Made by a program: the position numbers and the translations under genes. A DNA stretch of 19,583 nucleotides. Source: Chloroflexota bacterium (GTDB taxonomy: Bacteria > Chloroflexota > Anaerolineae > Anaerolineales > UBA11858). Location of the stretch: assembly GCA_030666985.1 (NCBI GenBank), contig DAOUWT010000015.1, positions 1-19,583 of the forward strand, in the 5' to 3' direction. Positions 13,407 to 19,583 of the stretch are shown here, in pieces. The stretch's first letter is position 1. Each line of letters begins with the position of its first letter. The notes beneath the pieces are model-generated. The model was not told the origin of the DNA. It saw nothing but the letters and a program-made list of their open reading frames with translations, and did not search any database.

Positions 13407-15593
13407 CTACACCACAAGTTGAGCAACCTCTGCACGCCGCCGCCACAAATCGAAACCTAAGGCCAGCGAGAGCATAGCCCAGGGCAGGATGTGAATGCTA
13501 TAACGCGGCAGATACGCCATTGGTAAAACAAATGTGTAAGGTATTATGCCTCCTATAAGGATGAACCCCAAACTCAAATGGTAGGTTTGCAGCCATCCCC
13601 TCCGAACCACCAATCCCAAAACGCTCAGGATGGTACCACTCCACAGGATGATCGCTACTAGCAAAGTACCCGATAGGCGCAATAGCGAATAGCTCTGCCA
13701 GGAAGATGGTTTGCCGGTCAGGACAATCACAACGCCTTTAAGGTGGCCAAGAAGGCTTTTCGGAACATAGTCAGCGTGAATCAATTGAGACCGGGTCAAG
13801 ATAACCTCACCCCCTAAAAAGTAATTTCGTAATACGACCAGCAATAACCCTGCAGCGATGATTGATAGATAGGTAAGCAATGTTTTCCTATTCCGCCATG
13901 CACTTTGAAACAGGAGTCTCCATGCGTTTTTGGTTCGCCCCTGCAACGGCCCCAGTAAGAGGGTGCCTAAGGCCATAACCATCACAACATGGTCCAGCCG
14001 CACCCAAGTGGCTATCAGCGCAAACACAAAAGCCAAGATCATATAAGCGCAATTTGTGCGATTATTTCGATACATGACCAGCATATAGGCTGTTAACATA
14101 AGAAACAACAAAGCGGCAAATTCCTGCAATCCGTGTTCTATTTGGTGTCTATAAGAACTGCTGAACATAATCACTAAGTAAGACCATGAAACAGCCAGGG
14201 CAATCCACCGTGATCCCTGAAAGGCTTTCACCAGTCCAATAATGATCATGGCGATTGCAAGGATCGTCCAGACGTTGAGAAGATATAACGAGATAGAGGA
14301 TTGTCCAAAAAGCACGTGCATCGCGCCAACGATATAACGGTAAAGGGGCTGATAAAGAAAAACAGGACGAGCACGATGCAACCAATCTCCCTCCACGAAG
14401 ATCTGTCTGGCAAATACTTGATATGTAAGCCAATCGTCGCCACTACTCATAAATTGCATACGACCAACTTCATCCCACCACTTTACCATAAAGTGGGCAA
14501 ATACCATTGGCGCAAAGACCCACAAGGGCCATTTGCTCGTTCTGCTCATCTCTATCGTGTGGGTGTCTTGAGAGCGTCGGATTGTTAATAGACTCAGTAG
14601 GCCAATGAGCAATATCCAAAACCCTACCAATGTAATTCCTGTCCCGTCGAACTGGGTTATCAAGGGTAGTACCACAGGCTGGATCATCAAACTCAACCCT
14701 CCAACTGTCAGGCCTAAAAGCAAGGAAGCACGTTGTGAGTGAATGAACACATTGACAAACCAGCAGACCAGAAAAACAATCATCGCCCAATCGAGGGCAT
14801 ACGAAAAGAGTACGAGGGTTTTCAGCTCAGCAGCCGATAACTCAGCCCCAGCATGTGTGCCCCATAACACTTGAGCGTCATCGGTTTCGGCATAGCTACC
14901 ATTTCCCCGGCGGATTAGAGGGACAAGTGACCAATTACCTGCTCCACTGAAACATAATTGGCCTGCAATTTGAGCAGTTCTTTCTCCGGCAATAAACGGC
15001 ACGCCTTCCAAATCTTCGACTTTTTGCACAATAGGCAACTCTAGGGCGCTGCCATCATCATTTTTAATCGTCACATCACCATGGGTTATTCCCTCAGCCA
15101 CTATCACCAGTTGCGAATCAGCAGGTAATCTCAGGTACCCTTCCCAGCGTACCCCCACCCAAAGTTTTTCCTTGTCAGATTTCTTGTCATTAACCCATTC
15201 GATTGGAAATTCCCTTTGGTCACTCCAACCTTTTTCGAGGTGTGCAGAAACACCTGGAGTAAGCAACGTTGAATAGGTTCGCTGCCATCGATCAACTGCC
15301 ATATTTGACTGTGAGGTATATACCCAAATATCCCAGCCTGCTGATGGGGTCATCCAAGACAAAGCAATTTTCAAAACGAATAGTACCAGCAGCGACAGAC
15401 CGACAGGAGCTTGCCTCAACCAACGCGTATTAAGTAGGAATAACCAGGGAAGGATGATGCCAACTGCCAGAAATTCAACAGGAGCAGACCAGGGTAATCC
15501 GTCGAATGATCTCTCTAACGAATTAGGAATCAGAAAAAAGCCGATTAATAAAAGTCCCGAGATTAGAGACCAGATAGAAAATGAGTGCCGCAT
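13407..15593 (-). CDS. GT-C-like membrane protein with extracytoplasmic PA14-like domain
   Basis: A 728-residue polytopic protein, probably a GT-C glycosyltransferase or other envelope glycan enzyme. I chose the ATG at 15591-15593 over a TTG at 15626; neither has a good Shine-Dalgarno site. Two or three helices (about 6-82) are followed by a beta-rich extracytoplasmic domain (about 85-250) with WVGVRWEGYLRLPADSQ and DVTIKNDDG, resembling a PA14-type sugar-binding domain. Then come more than ten hydrophobic helices. A loop at about 380-405 (FMSSGDDWLTYQVFARQ) has the acidic pair expected at a GT-C catalytic site using a lipid-phosphate sugar donor. It lies between the DUF5989 gene and a family 4 glycosyltransferase in one operon. 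The enzyme's donor and acceptor cannot be told from sequence. Confidence 0.82.
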   Translation of the reverse strand: MRHSFSIWSLISGLLLIGFFLIPNSLERSFDGLPWSAPVEFLAVGIILPWLFLLNTRWLRQAPVGLSLLVLFVLKIALSWMTPSAGWDIWVYTSQSNMAVDRWQRTYSTLLTPGVSAHLEKGWSDQREFPIEWVNDKKSDKEKLWVGVRWEGYLRLPADSQLVIVAEGITHGDVTIKNDDGSALELPIVQKVEDLEGVPFIAGERTAQIAGQLCFSGAGNWSLVPLIRRGNGSYAETDDAQVLWGTHAGAELSAAELKTLVLFSYALDWAMIVFLVCWFVNVFIHSQRASLLLGLTVGGLSLMIQPVVLPLITQFDGTGITLVGFWILLIGLLSLLTIRRSQDTHTIEMSRTSKWPLWVFAPMVFAHFMVKWWDEVGRMQFMSSGDDWLTYQVFARQIFVEGDWLHRARPVFLYQPLYRYIVGAMHVLFGQSSISLYLLNVWTILAIAMIIIGLVKAFQGSRWIALAVSWSYLVIMFSSSYRHQIEHGLQEFAALLFLMLTAYMLVMYRNNRTNCAYMILAFVFALIATWVRLDHVVMVMALGTLLLGPLQGRTKNAWRLLFQSAWRNRKTLLTYLSIIAAGLLLVVLRNYFLGGEVILTRSQLIHADYVPKSLLGHLKGVVIVLTGKPSSWQSYSLLRLSGTLLVAIILWSGTILSVLGLVVRRGWLQTYHLSLGFILIGGIIPYTFVLPMAYLPRYSIHILPWAMLSLALGFDLWRRRAEVAQLVV

Positions 15594-15626
15594 TTGAGTA
15601 CGAGTGCAATTAGCAGAAGATGGCAA

Positions 15627-15809
15627 CTAGAAAAGTGTGTAGATGAATGGCCCAATTCCTGAGGTGGAGGCAAAAATCAGCAATAATCCAAAGAGCAATA
15701 ACATTGTTACCATTGGGATCAACCACCACAGTTTTCGCTGCCAAAGAAAGCTCAATAATTCACCTACAATGCCCAAGTTGTTTGCCATGTTGCGAAAAAA
15801 TTGTTTCAT
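15627..15809 (-). CDS. DUF5989 family small membrane protein
   Basis: A 60-residue protein that I recognise as the DUF5989 family: GIVGELLSFLWQRKLWWLIP followed by one TM helix (about 32-48) and a GIGPFIYTLF end, a near-perfect family match and full length. Family members are commonly encoded next to a carbamoyltransferase and an SxtJ membrane protein, exactly as here, and are presumed to work with them, though the biochemical role is unknown. Its ATG overlaps the stop of the carbamoyltransferase gene (TAATG), and GAAGGA lies just upstream, so the two are translationally coupled. Confidence 0.92.
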   Translation of the reverse strand: MKQFFRNMANNLGIVGELLSFLWQRKLWWLIPMVTMLLLFGLLLIFASTSGIGPFIYTLF

Positions 15810-17620
15810 TAGTTTTCCTTCTTGATCACAAAACCATCCATGTAAAGCGAATCAATGGCACTGTTATTGAAAGTATTTAGCGCGTTACTGGGAGTATTGA
15901 CAATTGGTTCGCCACGGAGGTTGAAGCTAGTGTTGAGCAAAACTGGTACTCCTGTTGCTTCTCCGAAGAGTTCAACGGCCCGATAATAAAGGGGGTTCCA
16001 GTCTCGGCGTATGGTCTGCATTCGCCCTGAGCCGCCTTTGTGTGTGACTGCCTTTATCTTTTCTCCTTGCCCATCTTTTGTGTTGTATACCATCGACATA
16101 TAACGCAGCGGGTAATTTTGCCCTGGGTTTTCCAGGTCTTCGTAAAACTCGGACGCTCGTTCTTCTAAGATGACGGGGGCAAAGGGGCGGAATGGCTCAC
16201 GGAACTTTATGCGGGCGTTGACGGTCTCTTTCATCTTGGCGTGGCGGGGGTCTGCTAAAATGGAGCGGTTGCCCAATGCCCTAGCTCCCCATTCGAAGCG
16301 ATCTTGGAAGAGGGTGATAATTTTTCCGGCGAGCATGTCATCTACCATCATGTGGGCTAGTTTATCTGTGTCTTCTACATGCTGATAATCTCTACCGGTA
16401 GATTGAATGGCAGTTCGAACTTCATCAGGGGAGTAATTTTTGCCCCAGTAGGCGTGTTCCATGACGAATTTACGGGGCTGCCCCAGCAAAACGTGATAAG
16501 CGTATAAGGCCGCTCCCAACGCCCCACCAGCATCGCCAGCAGCGGGCTGGATAAAGATTTCCTCAAAGGGGGACTCGCGCAGGATGCGTCCGTTGGCAAC
16601 CGAGTTCATGGCCACTCCCCCGGCCATGCACAGTTTCTTGAGACCGGTACGCTTGTAGGCATAGTTAGCCATCTTCAGCAAGGTCTCTTCTGTGACGCGC
16701 TGGATGCTCGCGGCGATATCGGCGTAATGTTGGTTGTATTCGGCGGTGGCCCGATCCCACTGGGGATGGTCTTTGCCTGGGTGGGTCGTGGGAGTATAGA
16801 AAATCGAATCGTGAGGCCGTGACTCGCCAAACAAGGTCTCAAATTTCCGATTGAATGTTCGTGAGGTGGAGTGATGGAAGGAGAAATAATCCATGTTAAG
16901 CTCAAATCCGCCATCCTCGTCCACGGCAATCAATTTATAGATGTCTTCAACTTGATTGGGACTCCCGTAGGGGGCCATTCCCATCACTTTGTACTCTCCA
17001 TTATTGACGCGGAATCCCAAGAAAGCGGTGAAAGCGGAGTATAGCAGACCCAATGAATGCGGGAATTTGATTTCGTTGAAAAGTTCGATGTGGTTAGAGT
17101 TTCCCTTCCCTGCCCTCTGCTCCCCCCAATCGGCGGAGGCTTTCCCAATTGTGGCGGTCGTCCATTCCCCGACGCCGTCCACTGTGAGGATAGCCGCTTC
17201 CTCGTAGGGGGAGCTGAAAAAGGCACTGGCGGCGTGGCTGAGATGATGCTCCGTGAAAAGTAATTTTTCCTCCGGAATACCAAGCTTGTCCAGGAGTTGG
17301 CTTTTGATCCACAATTTCTCGTTGAACCAGGCTATCATGGACTCGCGGAACACACCCCAAGAACGGGGAAATGTGCCAAGGGTTGTCATTAGGATGCGCT
17401 CGAATTTGAGGAGCGGCTTTTCATAAAAGACGACATAGTCTAAATCCTGGCCAGTGATGCCGACCTGATCCAAACAAAATTCGATGGCATGGTGGGGGAA
17501 ACTGTAATCGTGCTTGAGCCGCGTAAAGCGCTCTTCCTCCGCGGCAGCTATCAGCGTGCCATCTCCCAATAGCGCAGCAGCCGAATCGTGATAGTAACAA
17601 GATATACCAAGGATGTGCAT
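15809..17620 (-). CDS. NodU/CmcH-type O-carbamoyltransferase
   Basis: A 603-residue cytoplasmic enzyme of usual family length that transfers a carbamoyl group from carbamoyl phosphate, through carbamoyladenylate, to a hydroxyl. The N-terminal Kae1-like domain starts MHILGISCYYHDSAAALLGD and carries the metal-binding HHLSHA motif (125-130) and the VDGVGEW segment (147-153). The C-terminal carbamoyltransferase domain includes DRFEWGARALGNRSILADP (440-458), FREPFRPFAPVI (473-484) and NTSFNLRGEPI (563-573). All conserved motifs look intact. GGAGG lies ten bases before the ATG. Located between an SxtJ-fused membrane protein and DUF5989 in a glycan operon, it probably decorates a polysaccharide building block, though a small secondary metabolite cannot be excluded. 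Confidence 0.95.
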   Translation of the reverse strand: MHILGISCYYHDSAAALLGDGTLIAAAEEERFTRLKHDYSFPHHAIEFCLDQVGITGQDLDYVVFYEKPLLKFERILMTTLGTFPRSWGVFRESMIAWFNEKLWIKSQLLDKLGIPEEKLLFTEHHLSHAASAFFSSPYEEAAILTVDGVGEWTTATIGKASADWGEQRAGKGNSNHIELFNEIKFPHSLGLLYSAFTAFLGFRVNNGEYKVMGMAPYGSPNQVEDIYKLIAVDEDGGFELNMDYFSFHHSTSRTFNRKFETLFGESRPHDSIFYTPTTHPGKDHPQWDRATAEYNQHYADIAASIQRVTEETLLKMANYAYKRTGLKKLCMAGGVAMNSVANGRILRESPFEEIFIQPAAGDAGGALGAALYAYHVLLGQPRKFVMEHAYWGKNYSPDEVRTAIQSTGRDYQHVEDTDKLAHMMVDDMLAGKIITLFQDRFEWGARALGNRSILADPRHAKMKETVNARIKFREPFRPFAPVILEERASEFYEDLENPGQNYPLRYMSMVYNTKDGQGEKIKAVTHKGGSGRMQTIRRDWNPLYYRAVELFGEATGVPVLLNTSFNLRGEPIVNTPSNALNTFNNSAIDSLYMDGFVIKKEN

Positions 17621-17621
17621 A

Positions 17622-19208
17622 TTAAAACTGCCTCCGTGAATTTTCTAAGCTGACATCCTGTGGTGTTCTCTCAATCCATAAAGATGGGTGTTTCTTCCGT
17701 TTAATACCCAGCGGGTCCCCGAAAAGGCGCATCCCTACCCCAAAAGGTACTATGACGGTGAAGTAAAACAGGCTGAGTACAACGCGGGCGAGAAAATCTC
17801 CTATGAGTTGCCCGATGTGTTTCCAGGTTTTCCAGGCTGATTTACTCCAAAAAACAATCTTGCGAGATTTGAGATAAGGCCACGCCACTTCTTGGAAACC
17901 GCCTGCCCCCAATATAATCAAAAGCATCCAAAAAGCGTACCGGAAACGGTAGAGAATGCCAATGTTTACCACGATTATCCCTAATACAACAACTCCAGCA
18001 AAAATCGCACTAACAAGATACCACGCATCAAATCGCTGCCGAATACGCCACAGGCTAAGGACGGCCATGAGTTGGACTGCGTACATTAAGATTGTTTCCA
18101 GCCCACTCAAAGTTCGGGCAGATAACCCTAATTTCTCGCCACTCTCAAACCACATATTAGGGAAAGGGGCAAATAAGCCAATAACCGTAGCTCGAGGCAA
18201 ATACTGGACTAGCCCATTGAAATCACTAATACGGTAGTGCGTGTCAATGTTAGAACCTGCTTCTGGATAAGAGGTGATGAAACTAGTACGCAGTTTTCCT
18301 ATTTTAAGTATGGCTGAATTTCCTTTATCAAGTGCAGTAGTCCATATCTCCATAAAGAAATTCATCTCAGGTTCTTTTGGAGGAGGTGGGGCGGTAGAAG
18401 GAGGGGCAGGTGGAGGAGGAGGCGTTAAAAAATGGGGGATACTCAATGCTAAGACCAACATTAGCATTGAGGCAGTTAGATTCCAAATTTTCAGCCGCCG
18501 TTCTACTATCATTTTGATAGCTGCACCCAGTGGTCCCAAGACCAAGAGTATGATCATCAGCGGCCACCAATCACTGCGTATGAACCATAACGCTATTGCT
18601 GCTATAGTTCCCAAGCCAGCATGAAGAAATCCATTTTTAGGAGTATGGTCCCGAGTGAACCAACGCACATTGACCAAAACAACCGTCAAAATCCCAGCGA
18701 CACTCAACGGTGTTTTGAGCAATTGGGTGGTGTGCAGTAAAAAGGAAGGCCAAAGTGCAACAATGATGGCTGCCAATAATCCACTCTTAGGGTTAAAAAA
18801 TTCTTTACTAAGGGCATAAATTAGGAAAAGGGTGATCAAATAACAACTCAGGTTAACCAATTCAGCACTGAGTATGGTAAATCCGAATAAAGGTTCGAGT
18901 AAAACAAAAGAGAGTGAATATATTTTAACGTGAGAATCCGTAGATCGTTGAATCCAGGTTGAAATACCCTCTGCTGTTAAATCTCCAACCAATAATCTGG
19001 TTTCGCGCATGTGGCTTACACTATCGCTGGCGAAAGTACCTACACCTTGTTGGTCAAACTGCCCAGGCATCAGTTCGAAATGACCAATGGTAAATATAGT
19101 TAATGTCAGTGTAAGGTGAAGAACGATAGATAGCAGAAAGGCCCATTTGGTATTCTTGCTTATCTCTTTGGAAAACCTAGCCTGGGTATTCGATAGTTCA
19201 TTTATCAT
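17622..19208 (-). CDS. GT-C-like membrane protein with C-terminal SxtJ-like domain
   Basis: A 528-residue polytopic protein. After one TM helix (about 22-41) comes an extracytoplasmic loop with FASDSVSHMRETRLLVGDL (59-77), in the place where ArnT/PMT-type GT-C enzymes carry their catalytic acid. About nine further helices follow. A proline-rich loop (263-280, runs of PPPPP) interrupts the middle. Residues about 457-528 look like an SxtJ-family protein: a helix, LFYFTVIVPFGVGMRLFGDP, then PSLWIERTP and a terminal RRQF. Stand-alone SxtJ proteins are about 100-140 residues and accompany a carbamoyltransferase and DUF5989, so this appears to be a fusion. Its stop is one base before the carbamoyltransferase start. 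AGGAA precedes the ATG. A role in polymerising or transferring a carbamoylated glycan is a reasonable inference. Confidence 0.83.
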   Translation of the reverse strand: MINELSNTQARFSKEISKNTKWAFLLSIVLHLTLTLTIFTIGHFELMPGQFDQQGVGTFASDSVSHMRETRLLVGDLTAEGISTWIQRSTDSHVKIYSLSFVLLEPLFGFTILSAELVNLSCYLITLFLIYALSKEFFNPKSGLLAAIIVALWPSFLLHTTQLLKTPLSVAGILTVVLVNVRWFTRDHTPKNGFLHAGLGTIAAIALWFIRSDWWPLMIILLVLGPLGAAIKMIVERRLKIWNLTASMLMLVLALSIPHFLTPPPPPAPPSTAPPPPKEPEMNFFMEIWTTALDKGNSAILKIGKLRTSFITSYPEAGSNIDTHYRISDFNGLVQYLPRATVIGLFAPFPNMWFESGEKLGLSARTLSGLETILMYAVQLMAVLSLWRIRQRFDAWYLVSAIFAGVVVLGIIVVNIGILYRFRYAFWMLLIILGAGGFQEVAWPYLKSRKIVFWSKSAWKTWKHIGQLIGDFLARVVLSLFYFTVIVPFGVGMRLFGDPLGIKRKKHPSLWIERTPQDVSLENSRRQF

Positions 19209-19225
19209 ATTAGGGTTCCTTAGAT

Positions 19226-19583
19226 CTATCCATGAGATTGGATAAGATTCCTATATAAATCTTCCCAGTCATTCACGACTTGCTCCAAGCTGTAATGAGA
19301 TTCAATATATTTTCTCGCGTCTTGTCCAAAACGCTGGCGCTCATAAGTCTGCAAATCCATCATTTTAGACATAGTTTTACTTAACGCAGAAGGATTTTTC
19401 GATGGGACTAAAAACCCTGTTTTGTTTTGTAGTACGATTTCGTTGTTACCACCCACATCTGTAGCTACCAACGGCAAACCGCTAGCAGAAGCCTCTAAAA
19501 GTACCATGGGCAATCCTTCCCATGCCGAGGACATCACAAAAGCGTCAGCAGCATTCATTAGAGCGGGAATGTCTTTGCGCATA
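19226..19583 (-). CDS. Family 4 glycosyltransferase, C-terminal part (5' end outside window)
   Basis: The last 119 or so codons of a glycosyltransferase; the gene begins beyond 19583, and the ATG at 19580-19582 is most likely internal. The visible part is the second half of a GT-B nucleotide-sugar domain: IPALMNAADAFVMSSAWEGL with an EX7E pair (SAWEGLPMVLLEASASG), GLPLVATDVGGNNEIV, a GFLVP strand, and the usual helical end (FGQDARKYIESHYSLEQVV). It lies 17 bases before the SxtJ-fused gene in the same direction and should be the first visible gene of the glycan operon. Donor sugar and linkage cannot be inferred. Confidence 0.9.
   Translation of the reverse strand, partial: MRKDIPALMNAADAFVMSSAWEGLPMVLLEASASGLPLVATDVGGNNEIVLQNKTGFLVPSKNPSALSKTMSKMMDLQTYERQRFGQDARKYIESHYSLEQVVNDWEDLYRNLIQSHG

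Overview
The window looks like a piece of a Chloroflexota (probably Anaerolineae-like) chromosome or metagenome contig. This is inferred from gene content: zinc-ribbon/FHA proteins with proline-rich linkers, CARDB-type lipoproteins, and a carbamoyltransferase/DUF5989/SxtJ surface-glycan locus. No rRNA, tRNA or housekeeping gene is present to fix the taxonomy. All convincing genes are on the minus strand, so transcription runs from high to low coordinates.

Region A (about 1-5530) is a probable five-gene operon behind a good sigma70-type promoter at 5498-5526. In order of transcription it encodes: a 725-aa membrane protein with a SHOCT-like/tryptophan-rich N-terminal module and a long charged tail (3270-5447); a 340-aa protein of unknown family (2216-3238); an FHA protein with two zinc ribbons and the same N-terminal module (1340-2191); a zinc-ribbon protein with a possible bacterial PH-like domain (349-1005, GTG start); and a zinc-ribbon/poly-proline/transmembrane protein cut by the window edge (1-326). 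The repeated use of the same small modules suggests one membrane-associated, phospho-signalling-linked assembly. This is the best candidate here for an undescribed system; its function is not known.

Region B (about 5530-9950) starts with a nested inverted-repeat element (5546-5753). It then carries two lipoproteins (5915-7228 and 7310-8479), an exported membrane protein that again carries the tryptophan module (8576-9439), and a small protein with two CxxC pairs (9572-9919).

Region C (about 10089-19583) is a polysaccharide-assembly locus. In transcription order it has: a truncated family-4 glycosyltransferase at the right edge; a GT-C-like membrane protein fused to an SxtJ-like C-terminus; a NodU/CmcH-type carbamoyltransferase; a DUF5989 small membrane protein; a large GT-C-like membrane protein with an extracytoplasmic beta domain; a family-4 glycosyltransferase carrying an in-frame repeat insertion; and a WecA/MraY-like phosphoglycosyl transferase fused to a CapD/FlaA1-like membrane and Rossmann region. 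A perfect 18-bp inverted-repeat terminator at 10089-10124 closes it. The genes plausibly make a lipid-linked, carbamoylated glycan.

Small repeats are frequent: two related REP-like hairpins just after stop codons (8527-8568, 12124-12168), a CCCTCACCCC-type dispersed repeat, and a TGTCATTGCGAG-bounded element. Several starts were moved inward from the longest reading frame because a Shine-Dalgarno sequence, signal peptide or domain start supports the later codon.
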